Shown: positions 1 through 7,526 of the stretch, in pieces | How the letters are laid out: each line of letters begins with the position of its first letter | Numbering within the stretch: the stretch's first letter is position 1 | Assembly (NCBI GenBank): GCA_902488815.1 | Contig: CABTXP010000025.1 | Coordinates: 1-20,138 of the forward strand | Direction of reading: 5' to 3' | Length of the DNA: 20,138 bases | DNA from: an uncultured Eubacteriales bacterium | GTDB taxonomy: Bacteria; Bacillota; Clostridia; Tissierellales; Peptoniphilaceae | Position numbers and translations under genes: made by a program | The notes under the pieces: generated by a model | Told to the model about the DNA's origin: nothing | Seen by the model: the letters and a program-made list of their open reading frames with translations, nothing else | Database searches by the model: none

Positions 1-627
1 CCAATCTTTTAAAAATCTTTTGATTCCCGCATCTGTCAGTGGATGCTTTACCATTTCCTTTAATACTTTATATGGAATCGTGGCAATGTCTGCCCCATAT
101 GTGGCACAACTTACTACGTGTTCCGCGTTTCTAATACTTGCGGCTATTACTTCGCAATCAAAGTCCCCTTTTTTCAAAATCTCAAGTATGTCGTAAATTA
201 AATTTCTTGAGTCGGCACCTATGTCGTCAAGGCGACCTAAGAAAGGACTTACATAACTTGCACCGGCACTTGCCGCCAAAAGAGCTTGAGGCGCCGTGAA
301 GATTAGTGTTACATTTGTCTTTATGCCAAGTTTTTTAAGTTCTTTAACTGCAATCAGTCCCTGTTCAGTCATGGGAATTTTAATTACAATGTTTTTGTGA
401 ATTTTAGAAAGCTCCTTGCCTTCTTCAACCATTCCTTCCCAGTCCAATGAAATAACTTCAGCACTTATTGGACCGTCTACTATACTTGCAATTTCAGTAA
501 CAACTTCTTTAAAGTCCCTGCCGTCCTTTGCAATTAAAGACGGATTTGTAGTAACGCCTTTTAAAATTCCCCATGAGTTAACTTCCTTAATCTCATCAAT
601 ATTTGCAGTGTCTATAAAAATTTTCAT
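1..627 (-). CDS. tal: Transaldolase, short (FSA/TalC-like) subfamily, 3' end cut by window edge
   Basis: Transfers a dihydroxyacetone unit between sugar phosphates in the non-oxidative pentose phosphate pathway; cytosolic. I translated 209 codons in frame to base 1. Family members are about 212-215 residues, so only a few C-terminal residues are missing. Visible motifs are the N-terminal DTAN, GVTTNPSL at about 24-31, and IKIPMT at 82-87, where K83 is the expected Schiff-base lysine. SPFLGRLDD follows at 127-135, and KHPLTDAG lies near the end. F129 sits where true transaldolases carry Phe and fructose-6-phosphate aldolases carry Tyr, so transaldolase is favoured; this rests on known family chemistry, not a test. 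The ATG overlaps the ispF stop as ATGA, and its GGAGGAG ribosome-binding site lies inside the ispF 3' end, so translation is probably coupled. It is the last visible gene of the operon starting at 4897. Confidence 0.93.
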   Translation of the reverse strand, partial: MKIFIDTANIDEIKEVNSWGILKGVTTNPSLIAKDGRDFKEVVTEIASIVDGPISAEVISLDWEGMVEEGKELSKIHKNIVIKIPMTEQGLIAVKELKKLGIKTNVTLIFTAPQALLAASAGASYVSPFLGRLDDIGADSRNLIYDILEILKKGDFDCEVIAASIRNAEHVVSCATYGADIATIPYKVLKEMVKHPLTDAGIKRFLKDW

Positions 628-1100
628 TTTATCTCCTCCAAAATTACTACGGCTTGTGCCGCTATTCCCTCTTCTCTTCCGACAAAGCCCAACTTTTCAG
701 TTGTAGTTGCTTTAATAGAAACATTTTTTACATCAGTTAAAAGTATTTCGCTTATGACGCTTCTCATCTCGTCAATATATGGCCTCAGCTTCGGCCTTTG
801 TGCCATAACCACAACGTCCACATTGCCTATTTGGAAGTTGTTTTCTTTCATAACCTCAACAACTCTTTTAAGTAAAATTTTACTGTCAATGTCCTTGTAT
901 TTCATGTCCGTGTCGGGAAACAAAAGACCAATATCTCCAAGTGCCAAAGCTCCCAAGATGCTGTCCATGATTGCATGAATGAGAACATCTGCATCGGAGT
1001 GACCCAAGAGGCCTTTTTCAAATGGAATTTCAATTCCCCCTAAGACAAGTCTTCTGCCTTCCACCAATTCGTGTACGTCATATCCCGTTCCTATTCTCAT
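624..1100 (-). CDS. ispF: 2-C-methyl-D-erythritol 2,4-cyclodiphosphate synthase
   Basis: Cyclises CDP-ME 2-phosphate to MEcPP with release of CMP, in the MEP isoprenoid pathway; the family forms trimers with a zinc-dependent active site. The protein has 158 residues, the usual size. D8 and H10 (GYDVH) and H42 match the metal ligands. GHSDAD at 33-38 is the family signature, and the C-terminal half has the expected TTTEKLGFVGR motif. An upstream in-frame TTG at 1106 directly abuts the AGGAGG sequence. The ATG at 1100 has AGGAGG six bases upstream and is the better start. It overlaps the ispD end by 23 nt and the transaldolase start by 4 nt, so it belongs to one translationally linked chain. 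ispD and ispF are adjacent or fused in many bacteria. Confidence 0.97.
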   Translation of the reverse strand: MRIGTGYDVHELVEGRRLVLGGIEIPFEKGLLGHSDADVLIHAIMDSILGALALGDIGLLFPDTDMKYKDIDSKILLKRVVEVMKENNFQIGNVDVVVMAQRPKLRPYIDEMRSVISEILLTDVKNVSIKATTTEKLGFVGREEGIAAQAVVILEEIK

Positions 1101-1803
1101 CTTCAACCTCCTGAGACTTTATAATGGCTTCTGCAATTGTAAGATCCTCCGGCGTAGTTATCTTTATATTAAAGTTGTCGCTCTTTACGAGAGAAATTTT
1201 TATTCCCGTCTTTTCCACCAAGGAACAATCGTCAGTGCCGTAGTACTCTTCCTGATAAGCTTGTTTGTATGCCTTTAACAAAATATCTTTTAAAAACACC
1301 TGTGGTGTTTGCACTGCATATAGTTTACTCCGATCAGGTGTGTAGTCTGCAAACTGTCCGCCCAAGGAAACCTTAATCGTATCTATAACGGGAATTGCAA
1401 GTACACTTGCCCCGGTTACATCTACAGCCTCTATTACTTTTTCTATATTTTTCTCTCTAACAAAAGGCCTTACGCCGTCGTGAGTTAGAACAATTTCAGT
1501 CCTTTGAGGCATCTCCTGAAGGCCGGCATATATGGAGTCCTGTCTTTCCTTGCCGCCGTAAACTAATTTAAAGGGCTTTTTTAAGTTGTATGAATTTAAA
1601 ATTTTGCCGATGTAATTAATATCGGATTTTTTTATTACAATGACAATGTAGTCCACATACCGACACTCTTCTATTTTTTTAAGAGAGTGAGCCAAGATAG
1701 GTTTATCTCCCACAGTTAAAAACTGTTTGCCGATATTCCTGTTCATTCTCTTGCCCATGCCGGCAGCAGCTACAATTGCCGTAACGAATCTGTTTTTATA
1801 CAT
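1078..1803 (-). CDS. ispD: 2-C-methyl-D-erythritol 4-phosphate cytidylyltransferase
   Basis: Joins CTP and MEP to give CDP-ME, the third step of the MEP pathway. The 241-residue length is normal. The nucleotide-binding loop AAAGMGKRM at 12-20 is followed by K26, so R19 and K26 fit the catalytic pair of the family. GGKERQDSIYAGL is the CTP-binding signature. HDGVRPF carries the conserved Asp and Arg, and ITTPEDL is the usual C-terminal motif. HDGVRPF differs slightly from the common HDAARPF. The ATG shares its A with the TAA stop of the PBP gene (TAATG), indicating coupled translation; AAGGAG lies about 11 bases upstream. The pathway product feeds undecaprenyl phosphate, which the cell-wall enzymes encoded just upstream consume as lipid II. 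Confidence 0.97.
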   Translation of the reverse strand: MYKNRFVTAIVAAAGMGKRMNRNIGKQFLTVGDKPILAHSLKKIEECRYVDYIVIVIKKSDINYIGKILNSYNLKKPFKLVYGGKERQDSIYAGLQEMPQRTEIVLTHDGVRPFVREKNIEKVIEAVDVTGASVLAIPVIDTIKVSLGGQFADYTPDRSKLYAVQTPQVFLKDILLKAYKQAYQEEYYGTDDCSLVEKTGIKISLVKSDNFNIKITTPEDLTIAEAIIKSQEVEDENRNGI

Positions 1804-3230
1804 TATAGACCTAACTCCTTAACGGCATACTCTATAATTTCCTTTGCTATAGGAGCAGCCGATGCTCCACCGTGGGTATCTACGTTTTCAAGTAAAACAG
1901 CAACACAAACCTTAGGGTCTTCCGCCGGTGCAAAGCCGACGAACCACGCGTTATTAAGTCCGCTTGCAGTCTCTGCCGTACCTGTCTTACCTGCCACCTT
2001 AACACCTCTTACGTTCGCTCTTCTGCCTGTACCTTCTCTTACTACACTTATCATGTATTCCTTAATTTGATTTGCAAAATTTGCGCTTGTAGCTTCAGAC
2101 AAAACTTCCGGTGTGTGAGTGTAAATTACATCCTTGCCCTTTACTACAGATGAAACCAGGTAGGGCTTCATCATCTTGCCGTCATTTGCAATAGATGATG
2201 CAATCATTGCCATCTCAAGGGGCGTAGTAAGAATATTGCCTTGACCTATACCTGATGCGGCAAGAGTTGTCTGAGGCAATTTTTTGCTGTGATCGAATTC
2301 CGAATTTTTAACGGGCAAATCAAACTTCAAGTCTTGATTTAAATAAAATTTGTCAGCCGCACTTCCGAAATTGTCTTGTCCTATCTCCACAGTCTTTTGC
2401 ACAAAGTATGTGTTAACTGAATGAGTAAAGGCGCTCTTCAAATTTAAAGAACCGTAAATTGCATTGGATGCGTTTTTAAACTTGCGGCCGTCAATTTCCT
2501 GTTCCCCGGTGTCTTCATAATTTTCCGACACTTGAGGATTTTCCAAAATAGCCGCCGCCGTTACAATTTTAAAAGTAGAGCCGGGCGCATAAAGGCCTTG
2601 TGTGGCACGATTTAATAAAGCTCCTTCATTTTGTTCCGTAATGACACTTATGTCTCTGTCAATGTTGTTGGCATTGAATGAAGGTGCACTTGCCATTGCA
2701 AGTACTTCCCCTGTCTTTGGATTTAATACGACAACCGCTCCCTTTTCGTGAGAGTCTATAATTTCTTCATAAGCTTTTCTTTGAAGCTCTGTATTTGTCG
2801 TCAATATTACATCGGCGCCTTCCTTTTTCTTCGGATCAAAGCCTTCACTCCAAAGGTCTAAGACCTTTTCTTTAATAGGCACTTGTTGCTCGCCTAAGAG
2901 ATAGTCTCTGTAACTTCTCTCAAGTAAGTAGTCGCCGTGTCTCATACTTGAGTAGCCGATTATGTGGGAGTAAATATTGGGCTCGTTGTAAAGCCTTTTA
3001 TAATTTCCCGCTTCCCCTTCCGTATATGCCAAGACATTTCCGTCTCTGTCTAATATATTTCCACGTTTAATGTTTTGCTTTGCAATAGTTCTTCTTCTAT
3101 TTTCCGGTCTGTTGGCAACAGTTTCACTTTTAAAAATAACAAAGTGAGACAGATATACAACAATTGAAAGTAATAGGAGAAGTTCCAATACAAATACAAA
3201 AATAATTCTGGATCTTTCTTTCGGATTCAT
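1803..3230 (-). CDS. pbpA: Class B penicillin-binding protein (transpeptidase, PbpA type)
   Basis: D,D-transpeptidase that crosslinks peptidoglycan outside the membrane, anchored by one N-terminal helix (about residues 9-29). The pedestal motif RGNILDRDGNVLA is at 56-68. The transpeptidase triad is complete: S218-T-F-K221, S271-V-N273 and K415-T-G. The length of 475 resembles the short PbpA group (actinobacterial PbpA is about 490) rather than long PBP2 or FtsI proteins. I see no PASTA repeats. It starts 4 nt after the SEDS gene, with AAGGAGAGG formed by the end of that gene. SEDS polymerases work with a cognate class B PBP, so these two are very probably partners. Whether the pair serves elongation, division or sporulation cannot be told from sequence. 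Confidence 0.94.
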   Translation of the reverse strand: MNPKERSRIIFVFVLELLLLLSIVVYLSHFVIFKSETVANRPENRRRTIAKQNIKRGNILDRDGNVLAYTEGEAGNYKRLYNEPNIYSHIIGYSSMRHGDYLLERSYRDYLLGEQQVPIKEKVLDLWSEGFDPKKKEGADVILTTNTELQRKAYEEIIDSHEKGAVVVLNPKTGEVLAMASAPSFNANNIDRDISVITEQNEGALLNRATQGLYAPGSTFKIVTAAAILENPQVSENYEDTGEQEIDGRKFKNASNAIYGSLNLKSAFTHSVNTYFVQKTVEIGQDNFGSAADKFYLNQDLKFDLPVKNSEFDHSKKLPQTTLAASGIGQGNILTTPLEMAMIASSIANDGKMMKPYLVSSVVKGKDVIYTHTPEVLSEATSANFANQIKEYMISVVREGTGRRANVRGVKVAGKTGTAETASGLNNAWFVGFAPAEDPKVCVAVLLENVDTHGGASAAPIAKEIIEYAVKELGL

Positions 3231-3234
3231 AATA

Positions 3235-4458
3235 CTACCCTCTCCTTAAATCTTCACTTGTAACTTGGAGCACACCCAAGGCAATAAAGCTTGATACCAT
3301 GGAGCTGCCGCCGTAAGATACAAAGGGCAAGGTGATGCCTGTAAGAGGAATCATCTTCGTAACTCCCCCTATATTTACAAAGCACTGCACTCCGAACAAG
3401 AGACAAATTGCCAACGCAAGTATTCTGTAAAATAAAACTTCTTGATTCAGGGCAATCTTAATACTTCTGTAGACAAAGATAATAAAGAGCATTACAATTC
3501 CTATGCCTGTAAAGAGTCCCATTTCCTCGCAAAGTGCAGGGAAAATCAAGTCACTGTAAGCATAGGTTATAAGCTCCGGATGTCCTCTGTCTATTCCTGC
3601 GCCGAAAAATTTTCCTTCGGCAATGGCAATTAAGGATTGTACTATTTGCCTTCCCTTGTCATATGGGTCAGCCCACGGATCTCTCCAAATAGCAACCCTC
3701 ACCCTCACGTGAGAGAAGAGTTTGTAGCCGATTAAAGCTCCCAAGATTACCAAAATAATATTTAAGAAAATCATCTTTCTGTTTTTTTCATATATAAATT
3801 GGATGCCGCTGAACATGGTGAAGAACATAAAAGCTCCCCCAAGGTCCGTTTGAATTGCAAGTATGCCTAAGACAAAATACACTGCTCCCATAATAAAGAG
3901 AGAGGGGTTCTTCACGTGTTTTCTCTTGCAAAAGTCGGCATAAAAAGACGCAAGAAAGAAAGCAAAAATAATTTTGCAAAATTCGGAAGGTTGAATTGAA
4001 AATCCACCGAACTTAATCCAGTTCATGGCGCCTTTGTCCCTTTCACCTAAGATAAATACAATTCCCAACAGAAATACTATTGCCAAGTAATATAAAATTG
4101 TATACCGTTCCAAATTTTTCATGTACTTAACTACAAAATAAGTCAAATAAAATACCAAAATTCCTACCAAGGACCAAATAATTTGCTTAATACCTAAGTT
4201 TTGATCAATTCTGAAAATAGTTATAATTCCTATGGAAAGTAACATAGAGGTAATTAAAAATATATAGTTGTCACCTGTGGAAATTTTCGCAAGAATGTAA
4301 TTTGAAAAATAAATAATTAAAATAAGACCGATAATAAGCATGAAAACATACTTATCCAAGTGTGCGTCGTTTAGAAAAAAGAAAACTATAACACATAGAA
4401 GGTCAAATACAAGCAACAGGTTCTTAGGTTTTATTATACTTCTCATTCCGCCTAACAT
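3235..4458 (-). CDS. SEDS family peptidoglycan glycosyltransferase (FtsW/RodA type)
   Basis: Membrane glycosyltransferase that polymerises lipid II into glycan strands. The 407-residue protein is strongly hydrophobic, with about ten predicted helices, usual for the family. Family motifs are GAMNWIKFGGFSIQPSEF (143-160), a charged stretch WRDPWADPYDKGRQ (258-271), and SDLIFPALCEEMG (302-314). D303 in the last stretch aligns with the catalytic Asp of RodA. TGITLPFVSYGGSS (373-386) is the family signature. I chose the ATG at 4458 because GGGG lies about 8 nt upstream, in the 3' end of the FHA gene one base away. A second ATG at 4446 has poorer spacing. RodA versus FtsW cannot be assigned safely, so no symbol is given. 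Confidence 0.94.
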   Translation of the reverse strand: MLGGMRSIIKPKNLLLVFDLLCVIVFFFLNDAHLDKYVFMLIIGLILIIYFSNYILAKISTGDNYIFLITSMLLSIGIITIFRIDQNLGIKQIIWSLVGILVFYLTYFVVKYMKNLERYTILYYLAIVFLLGIVFILGERDKGAMNWIKFGGFSIQPSEFCKIIFAFFLASFYADFCKRKHVKNPSLFIMGAVYFVLGILAIQTDLGGAFMFFTMFSGIQFIYEKNRKMIFLNIILVILGALIGYKLFSHVRVRVAIWRDPWADPYDKGRQIVQSLIAIAEGKFFGAGIDRGHPELITYAYSDLIFPALCEEMGLFTGIGIVMLFIIFVYRSIKIALNQEVLFYRILALAICLLFGVQCFVNIGGVTKMIPLTGITLPFVSYGGSSMVSSFIALGVLQVTSEDLRRG

Positions 4459-4459
4459 T

Positions 4460-4897
4460 TTACTGCCCCTTTTCTACGAAAATAAATTGTATAAACCCAA
4501 CGCCTATAGTATCGCCGTTTTTAAGTTCAATAATGTCTTCAATAAGTTGACCGTTTAAATAAGTTCCGTTTTGGGAATCAAGGTCTTCAATAAAGTAGCT
4601 GCCGTCTTCCTCATGGATTTTCATGTGCTTACTTGACACAAATTTGTCCTTAATGACAATGGTGTTCTTGGAAGATCTGCCTACTGTAACTTCTCCCTTT
4701 AATATGTAGTTGTCGTCCATTTTGAAATCCAGAGTATCAAGTCTGTTAACTACTTTAAGGTATGCCGAATCAATCTGGCTGTCTTTTCTGTCCAGAGATT
4801 TTATGTCCAAATATATAAGTTTTAAAATGTTAAATATAAATAAGTAAATAATAAATATAAAGACATATTTTAAAATTTCAGATATAATTACAAACAT
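4460..4897 (-). CDS. Membrane-anchored FHA-domain protein
   Basis: 145 residues: an N-terminal transmembrane helix (about 5-30), a linker, then a single forkhead-associated domain (about 65-142). FHA hallmarks are GRS at 73-75, SSKH at 88-91, NGT at 110-112 and NG at 115-116, the expected phosphothreonine-binding loops. The protein probably docks a Thr-phosphorylated partner at the cytoplasmic face of the membrane. The same order, FHA protein with SEDS and PbpA, occurs in the actinobacterial fhaB-rodA-pbpA cluster, where Ser/Thr kinases and the phosphatase PstP are also encoded. No kinase or phosphatase gene lies in this window. The ATG has GAGGTG five to six bases upstream. It is the first gene of the minus-strand chain reaching the transaldolase gene. 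Confidence 0.9.
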   Translation of the reverse strand: MFVIISEILKYVFIFIIYLFIFNILKLIYLDIKSLDRKDSQIDSAYLKVVNRLDTLDFKMDDNYILKGEVTVGRSSKNTIVIKDKFVSSKHMKIHEEDGSYFIEDLDSQNGTYLNGQLIEDIIELKNGDTIGVGFIQFIFVEKGQ

Positions 4898-4917
4898 TTT
4901 TCACCTCAATTATGGTT

Positions 4918-4926
4918 ATTTTAACA
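4918..4926 (-). promoter_or_regulatory. Putative extended -10 promoter of the FHA-SEDS-PBP-ispDF-tal operon
   Basis: Minus strand reads TGTTAAAAT, an extended -10 (TG-N-TAAAAT), ending 20 nt before the FHA start codon. This would give a short leader of about 13 nt carrying the GAGGTG ribosome-binding site. A -35 is weak (ATGTAA at 18 nt spacing). It lies back to back with the recX promoter in a 74-nt divergent gap. Confidence 0.45.
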
Positions 4927-4956
4927 CAAATTACAAAAAAGTTACATTCTTTTATG

Positions 4957-4965
4957 TGCTATACT
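4957..4965 (+). promoter_or_regulatory. Putative extended -10 promoter of recX
   Basis: The plus strand has TGCTATACT, an extended -10 (TG-N-TATACT). Six bases separate it from the ATG at 4972, so the expected first transcribed base is the A of that ATG. No good -35 is seen, which is usual for extended -10 promoters. Confidence 0.5.
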
Positions 4966-4971
4966 GTAACC

Positions 4972-5574
4972 ATGATTATTGACAAAATTATTTACTCGGG
5001 AAGTAAAAATGAATACACAATTTTAACAGGCGTAGACATATATAATATAAAGGACTCGACCATAGCCGAATTTAACTTGTACAAGGGCAAGGAAATAACT
5101 TCAGACGACTTGGAGCACATACTCTACTTCGACAAGGTTCAAAGGGCTTTGGAAGTTTGTTTAAAGTACTTGGCATACAGTCGCACCGCCTACCAGGTGA
5201 AGCAAAAATTAAAGTCCCTGGAGTTTGACGACTATGTAATAGAAGACGCCATATACTACTTGGAAGAAAAAGGATACCTTAACGATCTTTCATATGCCTC
5301 TTCATATGCAAGTGACAAGGCAAATCTTTCAAAAGACGGCCCGATTAAAATTAAGTCCTACTTGATGCAAAAAGGAATTGAAAAAGATACCGCCGCACTT
5401 GCCGTGAAACAAATTCCGGAAGACTTATATCTTGAAAATTTACTGAGACTTGCGATTAAAAAGAGCGAAGTATTGGACGAGGATAAAAAATACGAAAAGC
5501 TTTACAGATATTTATTGCAAAAGGGCTATGAGCCTTCCATGATAAAATTCGTACTGAGGGAAATTTTAAAGTGA
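4972..5574 (+). CDS. recX: RecX family regulator of RecA
   Basis: RecX proteins bind RecA filaments and limit or modulate recombinase activity. From the ATG at 4972 the product has 200 residues. The diagnostic helical core is LKYLAYSRTAYQVKQKLK, followed by VIEDAIYYLEEKGYLND. Two further three-helix RecX-type modules reach the C-terminus (KIKSYLMQKGIEKDTA and LYRYLLQKGYEPSMI). The N-terminal ~60 residues look like the extra segment of Firmicute RecX. Longer frames start at 4912 and 4954, but they would run through the probable -10 element. No start has a Shine-Dalgarno, and 4972 fits a leaderless mRNA. The gene overlaps the GIY-YIG gene by GTGA and is divergent from the FHA operon. Confidence 0.9.
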   Translation: MIIDKIIYSGSKNEYTILTGVDIYNIKDSTIAEFNLYKGKEITSDDLEHILYFDKVQRALEVCLKYLAYSRTAYQVKQKLKSLEFDDYVIEDAIYYLEEKGYLNDLSYASSYASDKANLSKDGPIKIKSYLMQKGIEKDTAALAVKQIPEDLYLENLLRLAIKKSEVLDEDKKYEKLYRYLLQKGYEPSMIKFVLREILK

Positions 5575-5858
5575 AGAAATATTACACATATATATTGAAG
5601 TGCAGCGACGATACTTACTACACAGGCTACACTACCGACCTTAAAAAGAGAATTGAAACTCACAACGAGAAGAAAGGCGCCAAGTACACTCGCGGCAGAA
5701 CCCCTGTCACACTAATGTACTATGAAGAGTTTGAGACAAGGTCCGAAGCATTAAAAAGAGAGGCCCAAATTAAAAAATTGAGCCTCCCGCAAAAATTAAA
5801 ATTAATGTCCTCTAAGGTCATTGTAAATAATCCCCAAGATAATTGCAAAGAGAAGTGA
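5571..5858 (+). CDS. GIY-YIG nuclease domain protein (UPF0213/YhbQ-YazA type)
   Basis: Small single-domain GIY-YIG protein of 95 residues. The signature is TYILKCSDDTYYTGYT (6-21), with Tyr pairs in place of strict GIY/YIG as in this subfamily. K26 and R27 follow (LKKRIETHN). ARG-like RGRTPV comes next, then YYEEFETRSEALKREAQIK with the expected conserved Glu. The start is GTG inside the recX stop (GTGA), with GAGGG upstream, so it is coupled to recX. Members resemble the DNA nuclease domain of UvrC and homing enzymes; the cellular role of this short family is not established here. The last ~14 codons lie antisense to the end of the small membrane protein gene, and codons about 64-72 form the terminator of the opposing operon. 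Confidence 0.9.
   Translation: MKKYYTYILKCSDDTYYTGYTTDLKKRIETHNEKKGAKYTRGRTPVTLMYYEEFETRSEALKREAQIKKLSLPQKLKLMSSKVIVNNPQDNCKEK
5753..5786 (-). terminator. Rho-independent terminator of the two-component operon, inside the opposing GIY-YIG gene
   Basis: On the minus strand GAGGCTCAA (5786-5778) pairs with TTGGGCCTC (5768-5760) in a 9-bp stem with one G-U pair and a 9-nt loop. It is followed by TCTTTTT. It lies 16 nt past the stop at 5802. On the plus strand the wobble becomes an A-C mismatch and there is no U-tract, so it acts in one direction only. Confidence 0.75.
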
Positions 5859-6116
5859 AATTATCCCGGAGGATATACCCAAGACCGCTATGACGATTGC
5901 CTTAATACTTTCCGGATCGAAGAGTGCATTTATAACTGTAAACAGTGTAAAGACTCCGATGAAAAGCAGTACAAGTCCCGGCAAATATTTTATAAATCTA
6001 AGTCTTCCCGAAATCAGATGAAGAACCAATGTAACTACTATAGCGGCAATAATTACATATAGGCCTATAACCATGTATGTTGTATGTCCTTGAAATATTT
6101 CTAAAATTTTAGACAT
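5802..6116 (-). CDS. Small membrane protein of unknown function, two-component operon
   Basis: 104 residues with three hydrophobic segments (about 14-35, 42-64 and 70-97) joined by short loops. It has a basic patch after the first helix (SGRLRFIKY) and ends NDLRGH. I recognise no family motif. The ATG directly follows the TAA of the lipoprotein gene, with GGAGGAG at the end of that gene as ribosome-binding site, so it is very probably translated from the same mRNA. It may help place or signal for the lipoprotein or the kinase; that is inference from position only. Its 3' end overlaps the GIY-YIG gene on the other strand by 57 nt. Confidence 0.75.
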   Translation of the reverse strand: MSKILEIFQGHTTYMVIGLYVIIAAIVVTLVLHLISGRLRFIKYLPGLVLLFIGVFTLFTVINALFDPESIKAIVIAVLGISSGIISLLFAIILGIIYNDLRGH

Positions 6117-7526
6117 TTACTCCTCCTTAAAAATCCTCTCCCAGGTACCGGCGTAGCTTCCGATTGACCATTCACTCATTACCACTTCCGTCTCAGGTAA
6201 GAGAGGATATTCCTTTAAAAGTTCAAAACTAATTTTACCATAATTTATAGAATAAATCTTTAAATTGTCCCCTTCCAAAGTAATTAAATATTTGCCGTTA
6301 AATGATGTAAAGGCATCTCTTATATTGGGGAGCTCCACCTTAATGGCATGGTATGGCATTGACAGGCTGTTAAGCTTTGCAAACTCCTTGGGAAGTATGG
6401 CTTTTATTTCAAAGTCCTCGAAGCTTAAACTCTTTTGGTCGCTGATCCTACCCTTTAGCTTCCAATATCCTTCGCCTCTATATATGCCGATGTTTGACGT
6501 GTCGCCGCTACTCATTTGAGACTTTTGTAAAATGGGCAGGGCCTGGTCGTGAAAAATTTTGTCACCGTTTGGAATAATCTCACCTAACCTGAGAGACAGA
6601 GGTGAATCCAAATTGTCCAAGAGCTTCAACCTTCTAAATCCTACATTTGTCTTTAAGTTTGTATACACTAAACTTATGTAGTCTGCGGAAACATAGTCTA
6701 TTTTTTTCAAATAATTTTGATTGTTCAGTATTTCTTCGACACCTGTTGACGTCTCTCTATAGGGTTCTAATTTTATTTCGTCATAAATTGTGTCTTCGTA
6801 CTCTCTTTCAACAGTTACCTTTGCAAAATCCGACCTGACCGGCACGATTATGTCGTTCTTTTCAATTATTTCAGGCTCTCCCTCCGCAGGAAGTTTTATA
6901 AATAAGGTCTTGTATCCGTATTCTTCAATAGAGCCTGAAGACTTAGACCTTAAGCCTAAGAGCATGCCGTTGTCGTTGGTGTTGTCCGAGTATATGTTTT
7001 CCGTCTCAAAGTCCTTGGCTTCGTCAATTAGTTCTTCAATTTCGTCGTCTGTAATTTCTTCGTCAATTCTGTTTATCTGTAGGAAAAATCCTCTAAAATA
7101 AATTAAGGCTTCGTCCTTTGAAAGCTTTAACGCCTCCATAAAGAACTCGTCATTGTTGTACACTTCAATTACATCAACTGTTTCTTCGCCAATGCCTACT
7201 TTTGAATTTTCAATGTTGTACTGTCTGAACAAGTGCTCCTTTGCATTTAACCTTCTGTATTTGTACTTGGGGTTCTTAACATATTGATTTAAAACTACTG
7301 CATAGTCTTTTGAAAAGCCCACTTCTTTTCCGATTAAATCTTTAAATTTAAAGTTGTCTACATAACTTTCGTCGGTAAAAATACACTTGGTGACAGTCCA
7401 CTTCCCCTTTAAAATAGTGTATTTAAGTTCCGGCTTATCTACATTTACTTCTTCAACATTTTGAGCCGAGCATCCCGCCGTTAAAATTAATAGAATTGTA
7501 ATTAAAATTATTTTAAAATACTTCAT
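6117..7526 (-). CDS. Large lipoprotein of unknown function co-translated with a histidine kinase
   Basis: 469 residues. A lipoprotein signal peptide runs from M1 to the lipobox LTAGC, with C19 as the lipidated residue; the mature protein should sit on the outer face of the membrane. I do not recognise a family. The region after the signal starts with GKWTVTKC and IGKEVGFSKDY, a beta-rich pattern reminiscent of lipocalin-like folds. Residues from about 406 (FTSFNGKYLITLEGDNLKIY) resemble one beta-propeller blade. Both resemblances are weak. A strongly acidic segment (ITDDEIEELIDEAKDFETE) lies between. The ATG overlaps the kinase stop as ATGA. Operons of regulator, kinase and lipoprotein are known (actinobacterial MtrAB-LpqB), which suggests a role in ligand sensing or kinase control, unproved here. 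Confidence 0.85.
   Translation of the reverse strand: MKYFKIILITILLILTAGCSAQNVEEVNVDKPELKYTILKGKWTVTKCIFTDESYVDNFKFKDLIGKEVGFSKDYAVVLNQYVKNPKYKYRRLNAKEHLFRQYNIENSKVGIGEETVDVIEVYNNDEFFMEALKLSKDEALIYFRGFFLQINRIDEEITDDEIEELIDEAKDFETENIYSDNTNDNGMLLGLRSKSSGSIEEYGYKTLFIKLPAEGEPEIIEKNDIIVPVRSDFAKVTVEREYEDTIYDEIKLEPYRETSTGVEEILNNQNYLKKIDYVSADYISLVYTNLKTNVGFRRLKLLDNLDSPLSLRLGEIIPNGDKIFHDQALPILQKSQMSSGDTSNIGIYRGEGYWKLKGRISDQKSLSFEDFEIKAILPKEFAKLNSLSMPYHAIKVELPNIRDAFTSFNGKYLITLEGDNLKIYSINYGKISFELLKEYPLLPETEVVMSEWSIGSYAGTWERIFKEE

Noticed and set aside
1..627. Fructose-6-phosphate aldolase instead of transaldolase
   Set aside because: Phe at position 129, where the aldolases have Tyr, favours transaldolase; activity cannot be proved from sequence.
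4912..4971. Longer recX start at 4912 or 4954
   Set aside because: The extension contains the probable promoter element and looks non-conserved, with no Shine-Dalgarno. Not fully excluded.
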